Shown: positions 30,316 to 42,815 of the stretch, in pieces | Layout: each line of letters opens with the position of its first letter | How positions within the stretch are numbered: the stretch's first letter is position 1 | NCBI GenBank assembly: GCA_024663395.1 | Contig: JANFAH010000001.1 | Coordinates: forward strand, 1,488,001 to 1,552,000 | DNA: 64,000 nucleotides | Reading direction: 5' to 3' | DNA from: Pisolithus tinctorius | Taxonomy: Eukaryota > Basidiomycota > Agaricomycetes > Boletales > Pisolithaceae | The notes under the pieces: generated by a model | Databases searched by the model: none | Told to the model about the DNA's origin: nothing | What the model saw: only the letters and a program-made list of their open reading frames with translations | Position numbers and translations under genes: made by a program

Positions 30316-31829
30316 ATGACCATGGAGCCTCCTACCATAGGTCTGCTTAAGCATTCCACACCTTTTCCGAGGTCAAGCAACATTTCCCTCATTGTTTCAT
30401 CTTCTCGATGTTTGCACACATCACACACATCAGTTATGACTCAGACCCTGACTTCTCTCACATTCAGATCGACACTCTGCATGCTTAACTTATTACAGCA
30501 AGTCATTATCCCATCCTCCCATCCAAATTGTCTTATGGTTTTTGTATCAGCGACATGCAGCTGTCTGTTAGTCACATCGTATGTCCCTTCTAATGACCAA
30601 AGTGTTGCTGAGCAAATTGTTGCTGTCCATGATTACATTGATGGTGGGTTACATTTGAGTCGCATGTCTGGCCCTTACTCATAAGAACCATTTTCCAAAA
30701 GCCATCCCTTCTGCACCTCTCTTTCATGCTTGTACAGGCTGGGCATGCATGCTGATCTGGTAAAGGCCCCCACTTGGTCCCTCATTTTCATGCTTTGTCT
30801 CCTGTACCTTTTTCTTGCACTTTGGTTGATACTGGAACAGGCATTTTCCTTTTGCAAGTATGTATGTTCTTCCACCTACCTTCTTCCCCTTCATCCCTTC
30901 ATCCATAGGAGTACAAGCAAATGTGTGTCAGATGAATTGAATGCCACATGATATGGCCTCTGAACCATTGTACACCATCATATGAGATGGAAGGTGGAAG
31001 CCATGTTGTAAGGAGCAATACAAGAAACATATATACCAATGTTGAGGAATTGCAACACAGCAAACAATGTTCTGGCCATCCCTTGATATGGTTGTGTAGC
31101 CCCTGACCGACCTAGTTGTGCCCTTCTCTGCATATGCCATGAAAGAGCCAGCTCCTGAGTCCTAAGTCGCTAGGATGTGCTTGGTAGACAACGCTAAGGA
31201 TTTACTTTGTCCACGCTGAAAGTGAGATGTATATCATGGTCACAGAAAGCTTCTCTGAAAGGAACAAATTCAAGTTTGCACACAGTAGATCCAGTGGGTG
31301 CAACCTGGGAGATGTGGCATGTCTCCCTCACTTCATATGCACAAACCATTTTTGCTGGACTGGACTGGTTGTACAAATTTGGCAGGCAGATTGTATGGTT
31401 GTGAGCTGCATTTCGCCATCTCTGTGAGTGACCCCCAGTCAAAACCCACAAAAACACCTTAACACCAATCGAATGCCATGTTTGGTTGTTTGGTGAGAAC
31501 ATGGGAAATTATAAATGTGTGGCATTCGAGCTGATGATGGCATTTGCCATGCAGAGTGGATTTTGACGTGACTGCATGGATGTCGAAAAAAGCGTCTCAT
31601 TTTTGGGGTGGAGTGACCTTGTAAACTTGTACACAAGGTGTTTAAGTAAGCATAACCTCTGATCATGCTAATGTTTAATACCAAAACTCTCCAGGCACTC
31701 CTGGACGCATTTGGGGAAAGCACATAATGTAGTTATTTAGATTTACAAGTGATTCTACAGGCAATTCTATTGAGTGTGGGTCCAAGTTTCTGTAAGAGAT
31801 TAGTACTGTGGGGGTGCAATATCAAATGG
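30316..31829. other. CpG-poor decayed sequence
   Basis: This is probably the eroded polymerase region of the preceding DIRS-type relic. The segment near 30590 reads SNDQSVAEQIVAVHDYIDGG and then RMSGPYS, which recalls the N-terminal lead of DIRS-type reverse transcriptases. No active-site motif survives. Other frames are short. Confidence 0.35.
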
Positions 31830-32620
31830 AAAAGTCTATGGGGCATGTGTTCATGTTGACTATGTGGGATGGTAAATGACATAACTGTTATTTATGAGTA
31901 GTTGTTTTGATGCTCAGAAAATGACATACAAGCAATCTGGAGGATGGGGGGGACACATAATGAGGTGGAGCCACAGACTTGTCCCCCGAGCATCCAGACA
32001 GTGTCAATGATGCCCAAATGGTAGAATGTTGCTGTGGGGTCTGTGCCATGACAAGGAACTGTAGCAAAGTCGAGTGACACTCCCTCTCCGAGCAGTCTTT
32101 AACTGTCAAAACACATACAAGAGCAACGGACAAGTAGCTGTAGACTCATGAATGCAGAGGGCATCGACACACCCCTGATGGTGCAGATGATGAAGCAAAA
32201 CCACTGTGAAATTCCACAATGGATTTAATATCCTTCAACATCAGGAAAGGGAACTGCCACAAACTTGCATACAGAACTTGTATGACATACCAACAATGGT
32301 CCCCCAGGGTACACAGACTCAGCAGTAAATTCCTCATGTATAGTAACACAGTCCAGCATATATTCTCGCTGAATAAACTCATAACTGATGGCAATGACAT
32401 TGCTGACCCCAGCAGCATCAATACACAAGTGGCACACACCAGTGTCCATGGTTGTCTGCACAACACTCCCTGACATGACAAATACAAACAAAATGCCAAA
32501 ACCCCAACACCCCCCAAAGGCCATGTGACTGGACTTAACAGTCTGGTATGATCATTGAGGACAAAGAGTTTGCAGACCTGGCCTGATGGTGTCCAGGAAC
32601 ATGTCTCCTCAAACTTGATC
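31830..32620 (-). pseudogene. Decayed gene fragment shared with 4690-4965
   Basis: Minus-strand similarity to the plus-strand fragment at 4690-4965 covers about 31830-32075, with protein PTATFYHLGIIDTVWMLGGQ. A 158-residue minus frame spans 32146-32622, but a second frame across the same DNA is also open, so I do not choose one. Positions 32520-32605 hold a copy of the dispersed AGACCTGG...GTCCAGGAA motif in which CpGs are lost. Confidence 0.4.
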
Positions 32621-32661
32621 ACTAGTTATGAGTAACTCAAAATTCTCAACTTACATCCTGA

Positions 32662-33338
32662 TGTAGGAAAAGTCCAAGTAGCTGTATAATACAAGCTAGA
32701 TGGCTTAGATAACAACAATAAAGATGAAGGGAATGAATTGCTTGTCCCAAGGGATTCTGGACTGCTGAGACTAGAAGGTGAGACCCAGTGCTTTGTAGCA
32801 GTAGTGATTCATGATGTGCATGGTGTGGTCCATGGAGTAGTACTGGCAATGCAAGCAGTGTGAGTGGTGTGCATAGTTCATGCGCAGCAGTATGCAAAAT
32901 GTGTGGTGTAGATGAAGTGGAAAAGAAACTCATGGTGACCTTCTGAGTGCCAAAAGGTATCATTCTGTACCCAAGTACAGGGCTTTATAGTCTGGGCAAA
33001 CCCAGAACCTAAGTAAGACAGAGTACAAGTAAGGAAAAAGGCACATGACAGTGTGTACACACAAGACAGGCTGGAACAGAGGCTGAGGGTATACTACTAG
33101 TGCAAAAGGAACAGAGACCATGGTAAAAGAAAGAGTCCAAGGGAAAAGAAGCGACCAGAGCACAGTGGCTGCAGGTATAGCATTGCATGAGAGGGAGCGA
33201 GGGCATGGGAAGGTAGTGAGGTAGGTGGGAAGGCAGTGCATGAACAGTGGTGGATGTGAGCAGTGAGGGGACATAATGGTAGTCATGGAATGGTCAATGT
33301 TAGGGCCTTACACATCCAGGGAATGCAGACTCCCTACA
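32662..33338 (-). repeat. Solo LTR of the gypsy family, CpG-stripped
   Basis: The reverse complement starts TGTAGGGAGTCTGCATTCCC and ends CTTGGACTTTTCCTACA. It aligns along its length with the gypsy 3' LTRs at 41610-42255 and 54731-55388, including the shared ACTTAGGTACAGAATGATA-like block and the CACTCAGAAGGTCACCA block. No gag or pol of this family flanks it, so it is a solo LTR left by recombination. Nearly all CpGs of the other copies read TpG or CpA here. Confidence 0.8.
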
Positions 33339-35320
33339 CCGAATCAGTGAGTACATGCATCTTGAAGCCGAACTTCCCAGCAGTGCTCAAGGGGTGATGC
33401 TGGGCCTGTGTTCAAAAAGAGCTATGATTTGGTTGGGCCAAATGTTGGTGAGGTTGTCAGTAGGTGTTTTTTTAATATAACTCAGATGCTGAGCAATAAA
33501 TGAGGAATGCGGATGGCTTTCCAGGAGCTACTGGTAAACTACTGGTAGCCTATAGGTGCAATGGCATCAGCTGTAAACACAGATATATCAAAATATGGTA
33601 CATGCCCACACAGTGGATACTTAGAGGTAGGCTCATACTTAATTTTCAGTCCAGTCATTTGCACATACAGATTCTGATAATCACTGATAATGCTGCTAGG
33701 TATGACAATAGTGATCTCATGCACTCAAGTCTGAGGGCTGCACACCATGAAGCTTTGGCAATTATTCACAAATTTCGAGCTGGCATGGTGATCAGCGAGA
33801 TCTAGCACTCTGGCCATTCTCTGATGTTGCTTGACTTGCTGCCAATATTGTCCTCACACAACCTGGTCTCTCCACTATTGTCCATACCATCTGAGGTTCC
33901 CTTATCATCTTCCAACATATGTGTGGCACTTGTGCCATGACTACTTGTATTGTCATCCACTTCACTATTCTTGCAATTGCATTCCACTATGGCTGGTGCT
34001 GATCATTTCCCTGCTCAACAATGGTACCATCATGACCATCTCTGTCAACTGTGTCTTGCCTTGCCCTTGATGATGCCAGATTTCAGCCACTTGACAGAGG
34101 TCTTCTCATATGCAATTGCAGATGGTCTTTACTGGACTGCCTCTACATGTGTGTTTTCTCTTGATCCTGTGACATTGTGTGTTCACTGTGTCCAGTATTG
34201 CCCCCATTGCCATTAGCTTGAAGATGACACTCTTCAATGATGAATTTGGCTTTACATTACCCTTGAGTAGCAATGACCCTCAACTGCCCATGATCATATG
34301 CCTCCAGATCTCCCAAGCACTGATTGTGCTGCATTCTCAGTTATATCAAATTTGAACCCAGATTCACTACCATCCCCCATCCTGGCATTGGTGTGCTGTT
34401 CCACTCCCATTACTTGTGGGCTGGTGTAGTGCATTTATTACTTGCATTCATGCATCCTGCAGGTTGTTTTAAGTGCTGTTATGCTTTTTCACTGGAAAGA
34501 CAATGTTCAAATTGATGCACTGCAATTCCCTGGCTGTCATGCCCATGCAGTTTGATACCAGTTTGATGAAGGTGAATGAGGACTATACCATACCCTTGAG
34601 GGGCACCTCAGGTCCAAGGTCAAGGAATGGGTAAAGCAGGACATAGTGAAGACTCATTTTGCTTGTGTTTTGGAGATGCTTCTTTGCCTCTGTCAAGGTG
34701 AGTGACTTGGTTCTCTGCTATGCCATTAAGGATTAATTTTGCCTGCTCCATAGCTTGTGATCACCTGATGCTTGTGTGTTGTAGTGGTGTTGTCAATGAA
34801 AATGTCTCTGCATCGTTGTCTTCTGATTCATTGGGTGGATGAAGTCAGTGCATCAGAGAATTGATCTCTTGACCAGACTTCATCTGGAAGCTGATGATGA
34901 CAACAATCACACATAAGGATGTACCTTCTGTTGTACAGCTAGTGATGGGCTTGACCAAACCCCACAGTGAAATTTTCTAGTCATAAATCTGTGTCTGGGA
35001 TATGCAATGTTCTAGCCCTGTCAGCAAAGATGAGACAGCTGGTCAACCTTCTCAAGATTGATGCTGATTCAGCAGGCTGAGGAAAAATGATCATATTCTT
35101 GTACTTCACATCCTTGCTGGATTTGGTACAAAAGTTCCTCAGTGCCAAAAGGCTTCATACTTACTCACTGTGAGTGTGAGACCTTCTGACTATCTTCAAA
35201 CTTGCTGACATATTATTTAGATGATGGATCTATGAGTCCATCCAAACATGAGTGGAACTTGGAGTACATTAGGAATGACATGGACATGAAATGTATCCTT
35301 GTATCTATCAAGGCAGGCAG
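33339..35320. other. Decayed sequence without a supported gene
   Basis: CpG-poor, with many short overlapping frames and no recognised motif. Confidence 0.4.
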
Positions 35321-35824
35321 TGTAGGGAAGATGAAGTCTTCACCTATGTTAATTCAGTTTCTGGGGTCTGGAGGGAAGGGAAAGGAAATCAGTGTTCTAG
35401 GAGGGCTAAAAAGGATGGGACATGTTCTTTTTTTGGTGTTTTGTGCTATATGTCCTTGAGAACTTGGGAAGTGCTGCCTGCATCAGTGCTAACCTTGCTT
35501 GCTATTGGCATGATTGCACCTTACTTGGCTGGGAGATTATGGGCTTTCGCAGGTTCTAGTACTGTAGACTTTTCTGTCAAGTTCACACATGTACAAGGGA
35601 GGAGAAGTATAGAATATAGACTCACACAAGGTGAGGATTTGAAGGTCAAACAGGAACAGGAGTGCACCAAGGGCTAAGTATTAGGGTTGTTTTGTCTTCC
35701 CTTATTTCACCCAAATTCTTCAGGACAAAGCCCCTTTGGGGTCGAGACTGCACTCGCCCTATCTAACTAATTTTTCTATGTTACTAAAAATCAATTCTCT
35801 TCATCTGGAGCCCACCACAAGGGG
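35321..35824 (+). repeat. Degenerate LTR followed by a primer-binding site
   Basis: The segment starts TGTAGGGAAGATG, as the LTR at 42351 does (TGTAGGGAACAAG), and ends before TCTGGAGCCCACCACAAGGG (35804-35823). That sequence corresponds to the primer-binding site after the other LTRs, with two CpG sites lost. Near the end both LTRs contain CTTTxGGGTCGAG. The LTR spans about 35321-35803 and the primer site 35806-35824. No gag frame survives downstream. Confidence 0.65.
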
Positions 35825-38734
35825 CTTTCATTTTCCTGAAGAAGTCCTTACTAACCATTTCTAGCAATCTCATCAGGAAGAAGCTTGAGAGTGCATGACA
35901 CATTGAGGAACAGTTTTCCATTAAGTGCTGAAATGAACTACTATGTGAGAAACTCAGATGCACAATATAGGGCTATGGCTATGGATGGATATGGCTGAGA
36001 ATACTATGTGGATGAACAGGTGAAATATGTTCAAGATGGAGCATGACAAATAGTACCTTTGATGAATTGAGTGCATGAGGCACCAGGATGAGACCCATAT
36101 GTGGGATTTGTGCTGAAACTACTTCCAGTGATCCCCTGAAGACATACAGTTGATGCACCAAAGCTTTTGGGTCAAGGTTTGTGTTGTGAAGGTTCTGAGC
36201 TGTTTAGGTTCATTTGTGGGCATGACTGCCTTGTGCACAGATCCAAGTTTGTCTCTCTTTGACATTGTTTCATAGGTGACAAGCTGACCACTCCCTTCCA
36301 GTGTGCTTGACTTGTTTTTCCAATCTTTCAGCATCTCTGCCCTAGCTGCATCATCAGGCCTCTTGCTGCTCTGCTCTGCTGTGCACTTAGTCCCTCAGTA
36401 GCTTGTCAGCATACTGAGGTCTATCTACAGATTCCACAATTATATCCTAAAATAAAAGATGAAACACATAAAACAGTACAATGTATCACTGATAAAATGA
36501 CTCATCCAGTTCTTCCAATGAGGACCATGGTGGGTCTGTCATGCACAAAATATCCTGTTTGACAGTTGTGGACAGACAAACATGACAATTTTATGCATTG
36601 AATTATTCCAATATGGCACAACATTCCAGGGGTGTTACAAATGTATACTAGGCATATTTAGGACATAACAATGCAATCTGCATGAGCCAATTTTTGTTAT
36701 ACTAAGTTTTTGAAATTTTGACCCAAAAATGTGGCCAGCCCCCAAAAGAATTTGTAAAAATCCTGGAAAAAGCAGAATAAGTAGCATTAGCCTAGTACAG
36801 TATGATTGCAATGTCAGGGTACAGCTGTCACACTAGTGAGGAGCAGAAAAAATTGAGCAAGTCTGAGGTTTGTGGTCATGTGAATTGCTGATCTTAGACA
36901 CAGGAATGCCCTTGAAAACCCACTGTAACATGCAACATGGCTGGTCTGCATAACCAGAGCTCAGCTGTTGTTGAAACAGGCAATGTATCATTCCCTGATA
37001 CACCCAAATCTGACAAGGATCAGCACACAAGCAAATGCATGAGGACACAATAGATCTCATGCTCCCAGCCCTGAGGCAGAAGATGAAGAACTGGAGTGGA
37101 AATGCACCAATGTACTTGACAGTTTGAAGTTTACAGCCAGTGAGAGTGAGTCAGAGGATGAGCTTGAACATGATGATGCCACATTCCAAGTCATGGGTGT
37201 TGGTGAGGCTGATCTCTGTGCTCAGTTGGTCAACCTTGCCATTAGTGCTGGTGATGACCCTCTTGGTGAGACTTGGTTACCTCTGAGAGAAGCAAAGTGT
37301 GCTGCCCAATGAAAGCAGTCACTCAGATGCCCCAAGGAATACAAGAAGGGTCCTGATGTCCATCAGCTCTCACAGAAAGCCATGACATTAATCCTACCTT
37401 ATATAGGGTTAATAACATGTTACCACACCCTATGTACCACATTCAATCTAACCAAAATTTTGGCCACCCTAAAAAGTCATGGGAAAAACTTTGGACCACT
37501 GTTTTTTGATGTATTTTCACCTGTAGCATCTGAATCAAGTGTTAGTTTGCCCCCAAAAAGTCATGGGAATCCAGAATCAAAATCATTGTGTTTGTCTGTC
37601 CACAACTGTACCACAGAACATGATAAATAAATAGTGTAATAAAATATCAATATCCTGTTCCACCATGGAGCATTATAAACTGTGAAGTAAGCATGTTATA
37701 TGTAGAGGTGTTGTGAAGGTTCTGAGCTGTACAGTTATTGTCAGACTGCTGCCTACTGCAAATACAGTGCTGAACTCCCCATTTCTTGCATGAACTGCCT
37801 TGTGCTCTTTCACTTTCAAAAGTGGACTGGGGACATTCATGAGTGGTGGGGGTGCTATCAGAGGCTACTCTTTCTCCAGTCAGTCAGGGCAACCATGGAT
37901 TTTGGACTATCCTGTTCTACCACAGAACATTATAATGTGTGTCATCAATGTGTTGTTGCAAGAAAAAACAACAAAGGACACAGAATACTCGAGTATAAAA
38001 AGTCAGGTGGCACATATCATGACTGACTGAGGTTTATTCCATGAGATAAGATCATGTGACAGCATGTGATGGGGTGGTTGAGCAAGGACAAGCAGTGATA
38101 GCATTGATGGTTACAGATGCCACTTATCATGTTCTGTGGTACAACAGGACACTTTAATACATTCTTTATTTATCATGTTCTCTGGGAGACAAAACAGTGT
38201 GATTTGATTGAAAATATTTAGCATGTTAATATGGAATCTCAGTAGCATGTTTTTGCACATAACAAATATTGTTTTAAATGTCATGTTTATGAAGTAAACA
38301 TTGAGTCAATAATCTAATGTTTTGTGGGTCAACATTGAAAGACTTGGTTAAAGGTTATTAGTATTATCACATACAAAACATTTATCATTTACTTGTGATG
38401 TTCTATGTAACATCACACATTCTCTAATGACTAGTGTGTTTAAATTATTTCATGTTACAACATTTGATTAATCAATTACATAACATGCAGAAAACAGTGC
38501 TAATATTTTTTTTGATGATTTTTTTTGGTTTTTGGTGGTGGGTCATAATAACTGTTTTTCACCAGCAAAACATTGGAAATCTACTGTGCCATGTTTTCTG
38601 TCAGAAAAGCCATTCAATACATAAGATTATTTCCACTTGTTCAAGCAGAGAGCATGTGATAAAATAGAGTATCTTTTAAAAGGATTTTTTTTCGCATGTT
38701 TGTGCAAAGAAAATTGTAAAATGCTTGCTGTGTT
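35825..38734. other. Almost CpG-free decayed sequence
   Basis: Between 35881 and 38690 I find one CG dinucleotide, in CTCGAG near 37989, although the sequence is not especially poor in C and G. No gene is supported. Positions 37905-38160 contain an inverted repeat (TCCTGTTCTACCACAGAACA and, inverted, TCCTGTTGTACCACAGAACA). Related phrases lie near 37605, 37653 and 38165. A phrase GTTGTGAAGGTTCTGAGCTG occurs near both 36182 and 37708. Confidence 0.6.
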
Positions 38735-39300
38735 ACTTCATGGTGCATGGTGTCGAGCCGCTGTTTCCATTTGATCTTGCTGAGGCTACCTTCCTCTTAC
38801 CCCTATCCTGCGACAATGCAACACCGCTGACTACCACAGAACTGATTGCTTGGCGTGCGCACCAGCTACAGAAGCGTCAGGATGACCTAGACCAGGTCCG
38901 TGGCAATGTCCTCTGCGCACACTTCCAGTCTATCCAGCAGTTCGAAGCCGCCTTTCAGCATCGCATTAAAGACCATAACTTCGCTCCTGGCACCCTCGTG
39001 CTTGTTCACAACTCCCACATAGAGAAAGAGCTGAACCGGAAGACGAAGCCGCGGTACACCGGTCCCATGGTCGTCCTTCGTCGGACCACTGAGGGCTCGT
39101 ACCTGCTGGCTGAGCTGGATGGCTCCATCTCCAAACTCCGCTTCACTGCATTCCGCTTACTTCCCTACCACCTGCGGTCTCAGACCCACGCAACCGTGAC
39201 TTGCATTACTGGGTTGGATGATGAAGAACTAGACCACCTTCTTGAGGAAGCTGAGGATGACCCCAATGATGATGTGGAGGCTTTTTCCACAGACAGCTGA
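38735..39300 (+). pseudogene. Integrase C-terminus of gypsy copy A
   Basis: An open frame collinear with 51861-52423 of copy B. It reads FMVHGVEPLFPFDLAEATFL, then a helical stretch (LQKRQDDLDQVRGNVL), then KPRYTGPMVVLRRT...LAELDGSISKLRF, the C-terminal integrase domain that contacts DNA, and an acidic tail (LDDEELDHLLEEAEDD). It lacks the catalytic core and everything before it, so it cannot work alone. Confidence 0.85.
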
Positions 39301-39442
39301 CTATCCGTCTTTTCCAGTATCCGCAGTTTGTCCATCGCGCTATTCCCCCATACCCTCTTCTCCCACAATACCCATACCTCTTTCCGCGGCCTTGCCTGCC
39401 TCCCCATGGCTTCTTCTACTGCACTCGTTCCTCCTCCCATGC

Positions 39443-39480
39443 TGACTGGGGACAGTCAGCATTCAAAGTCCCCCACAGGG
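39443..39480 (+). repeat. Hairpin motif, first copy (gypsy copy A)
   Basis: TGACTGGGGACAGTCAGC is followed by a block ending AAGTCCCCCACAGG, about 140 bp after the polymerase stop. The second copy sits directly before the LTR at 41574-41609. Confidence 0.7.
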
Positions 39481-40203
39481 GTGACCAGCATACCACTTGA
39501 TCCACCCGATACCAGACATAGTTCGTTTCCTTTTATCTGTTTTACCCCGGGTTTCATCTGGAGACCTCTATTCCACCCTGGGTTTCGTCCGGTGATTCTA
39601 CTGATAGCTAGTCCTTGCTCAAAAAACATAAAAACCGCTTACAAAAAGTCCAAAACCGTCCAGAAAAATAACAAAACACCAAATAAGTATATAGCCAAAA
39701 CAACGTCTCTCCTATCTCTCTTACTAGTCTCGCTGATGCCGTCCTCAGCTGCCCTATACCGTGGATCCTCGCAACCTCCCTGCGCATTTCTTCTTCAATT
39801 GTGCAGTCAGCGTGCGCCCCTTGATCTATTTTTCTTTCAACTCGCCTTCTGTCTCCTTGCAATTGATACACAAAGACCATCCCAGCTACCCAATAAACAA
39901 CCCCTTCACCTCCTCTTCAAGAATCCGTCACATCCTACCATCAAGATCATTTCACGAGGACTTACCATTGAGAGAAGTCAAAAGTCACACGAAGAAGACA
40001 AGTCGGGCGGTACCCCGCACACTCTACCATACCGCAGCCGATTTGGGGCCAGTTCCATGCTGAGCGGACAGAAATCTTTCATGGTACCCTGCTTTGCAAC
40101 CACACAGAACAGGCCAGAACAATGTGTTTTCCCGCACATAAGGCACAGAACGATCCCGGTACAACAGGTGATGTGGAAACAAATGTACATACTACATGAC
40201 GGC

Positions 40204-41299
40204 CTACTCGATCCCATGCTCTGCCAGCACCTCTGCAAGCTGCTCGATGCACACCTGCAACCGAAGGTTGGCTGCATGCGCGGCCACCGCCTTGGCCCTT
40301 ACCATTGCGAGAGCCTGTGAGAGATCTGTTGCGGTCTTGTTGCTCACCACGCTGCACCCAGAGGTCTTGCCCTTCCCGCAGGTTCTGCTCTCGACCACTT
40401 CCACGATGTTGTCGTTGTCATCGTCGTGAGCCCACTTAGACGGACCGGCCTTAGGAGCCTTCGAGGATCACGCTGTAGCGGATTAGTCTCGGTTGCGTTG
40501 ACACACACTCGTCACTTACCAATTGATGCGCCGGCCTGCGCCTGCTTTCCTGCAGCCTTTGTTGACTTCTTGCATCCCTGCTTCATACACGTGCAACCAT
40601 CGCATGTTCGACCCTCCAGTCCGAAACACACTGCATTCTTCACCGAGCACCTCGTGCATGGCACCTTGTGCAGAACTGACCCAGGCAGGATCGTGACCCT
40701 CGGTCCTGCCTCATCCTCGCTCTCCACAATGGTCTGTCACGAATGCTGGAAATCTGCATGGTTTCCACAACATTGCGAACCGTTTAGACTCACTTACCTT
40801 GCGAGCCAGTTGAGGGACCTCCACATGGGACATTTTCACCTCTGTGCCTTCGTTGCCAACCCCCACTGCAGTCTCCTCACCCATATGGACATCTTGTTTG
40901 GCCTTAGCGCGCACTTCGGCTTCCTCTGCAGTCCACCGCTCATAGACATCATCGGCCTCAGCCAGCACGGGAGCATCTGCTGCGTCAACCCGCACGGAAA
41001 CCCCGAGTGTCTTCCCTCGCTCGACCAAGGGCATCAATGCCACCTGCGGCAGTCTCGTCAACCCACACGACCACATCACCGAATCAGCCTCTTACCGTCT
41101 TCTCCTCCCAGCGCCTTAGCCATATCGTTTTCTCTTCTCACATGTCCTCCCAATCATCAGGCACACATTTCACCTCAGCGATGAGCCCTGCTGATGCAGC
41201 TGTGATCTGCTCTCTCAAGGCAGCCTTCTCTGCCTCCGTGGGGTCTGGGGTCGATGCATGGACGAGTTGGGACAGTTGAGGGGCACGGTTTGCAGACAT
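40204..41299 (-). pseudogene. Antisense zinc-cluster gene of gypsy copy A, broken
   Basis: This has the same four-exon layout as the intact gene at 53304-54420: a start MSANRAPQLSQLVHASTPDP at 41299, donors GTAAGA or GTAAGT at matching places, and a cysteine cluster CTRCSVKNAVC...CDGCTCMKQGC with spacing C-X2-C-X6-C-X7-C-X2-C-X6-C. Two in-frame TGA codons interrupt it. One near the end of exon 1 replaces a Trp codon, and one at the start of exon 3 stands where copy B has an Arg codon. The rest stays open, which suggests recent loss. It lies antisense to the retrotransposon. Confidence 0.7.
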
Positions 41300-41573
41300 G
41301 GTACGAATGTTGGAGATGGTCGATGGGGGGGGGAGAGAATCAAATCGATGCGAAGGTTTGCGCCACACACTAACAATTATATACTTAGCGGCCATGAGGT
41401 GCTTATGTCATCGGTCCAGACGCCTATACATGGCATTCAACAGTCTCCTCGCATTCCTCGGCTCCACACTTGCTTCGTCTCTACACGGAATCATCTGGTG
41501 TTCTCGAACCCTCAGCACCACACCATTGCCATCACCATGCAGCAAGCTATTTATGTCCTCCATGCCATGTGGC

Positions 41574-42255
41574 TGACCAGGGACAGTCAGCATCTAAGTC
41601 CCCCGCAGGTGTGAGGAATCCGCATTCCCTGGACACGTAAGCCCCTGTCATTAACTGTTCCATGACTACTGTTATGTCCACTCCCCTCTCGCGTTCACCG
41701 TTGTTCACGTGCTGCCTTCCCACGCCCTCGCTCCCTCTCACGCAGTGCTATACCCGCAGCTGCTGTGCTCCAGTTGTTGTTTTTCCTCGGACTCTTTCTC
41801 TTATCATGGTCTCTGTTCCTTTAGTGCTTGTAGTATACCCTCGGCCTCTGTTTTGGCCTGTCTTCTGTGTACGTGCTGTCGCGCAGCTTTCCTTTACTGT
41901 AGCCTGTCTTACTTAGGTTCCAGGTTTGCCCGGACTATAAAACCCTGTACTTAGGTACAGAATGATACCTTTTGGCACTTGGAAGGTCACCACAAATTTC
42001 CTTTACACTTTGTCTACACCGCACGTCTCGCATTCCGCCATGCATGAACTATGTATACCGCTCGCATCACCAGTACTATTCCATGGACCACGCTGCACAC
42101 GTCATGAACCACCACCGCTACAAAGCGCCGGGTCTCACCTTCTAGTCTTGACAGTCCAGAATCCCTTGGGACGAGCAATTTGTTCCCTTCATTTTTTATT
42201 GTTGTTATCTAAGCCATCTAGCTCATATTATACAGCTACTTGGACTTTTCCTACA
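41574..42255 (+). repeat. Hairpin motif, second copy, and 3' LTR of gypsy copy A
   Basis: TGACCAGGGACAGTCAGC up to CCCCCGCAGG (41574-41609) directly precedes the LTR. The LTR (41610-42255) starts TGTGAGGAATCCGC and ends CTTTTCCTACA. It contains a TATA-like CGGACTATAAAACCCTG at about 41931, a likely transcription start region. Confidence 0.8.
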
Positions 42256-42350
42256 ACGGTGTTTCCAGATAGGGAAGTATTAATTCCAGAATTGAAGGGT
42301 GTTAAGTCCGTGACTGGGATGGGGGTTGAAGGCCAAAGGCCGAGCGCCAG

Positions 42351-42813
42351 TGTAGGGAACAAGTTCGAGTTCCCTAGGAGAATCCGTCTTGGTCAGGAGT
42401 TTAGGGGTGGAAGGACTTGTTTTGTTTCTTACCTTTGTTTTTGTGTTTGTACCCCTGGACTTGGTGACGAGCAGCCGCGTCGCTGACTAAGCGTGTGTGC
42501 TGTGTTTGCGTGAGTTCAGTTTACCATAAGAACCAGTACATGTCACAGGCCCTCAGTAGCAGGGTGATTTAGTCTCGCAATTCAGCGAGTTTTTGAGGTT
42601 AGATTTATTACTTTGGGGAGTACCCAAAGGGCCAGGAGGACCGGCAAGAGTATTAGACAGGCACAGCTAAGTATCTTTTTTCTAGTTCGCATTTTTTACT
42701 TTTTACTACACTTCTTTCTCCAGAGAGAACCTCCCTTTTGGGTCGAGCATTATACTCACCCACCATTACTGACTATTACCATTATAGGTACATCTATTTT
42801 ACCTATTCCTACA
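42351..42813 (+). repeat. 5' LTR of a third LTR family
   Basis: The segment starts TGTAGGGAACAAG, ends ACCTATTCCTACA, and is followed by the primer-binding site. A decayed relative is at 35321. No matching 3' LTR is in the window: the element is cut by the palindrome at 44877. Confidence 0.7.
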
Positions 42814-42815
42814 TC

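Larger units (their letters stand above)
38735..42255 (+). mobile_element. Gypsy-type LTR retrotransposon copy A, 5'-truncated
   Basis: Homology to copy B begins abruptly at CTTCATGGTGCATGGTG (38738; copy B 51859) and continues to the end of the 3' LTR. The order is the last 190 codons of the polymerase, a hairpin motif, an antisense gene, the hairpin motif again, and an LTR of 646 bp. Everything upstream (gag, protease, reverse transcriptase, most of integrase) is missing and replaced by unrelated CpG-free DNA, so the left edge is a deletion or insertion breakpoint. Confidence 0.85.

Noticed and set aside
32146..32622. 158-residue minus frame with membrane-like composition
   Set aside because: Another minus frame across the same DNA is equally open. 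CpG-stripped DNA loses CGA-type codons and gains hydrophobic ones, so long frames arise by composition.
32657..33343. Target-site duplication of the solo LTR
   Set aside because: The five bases on each side (CCTGA and CCGAA) do not match, and a CpG-decay explanation would need a transversion.
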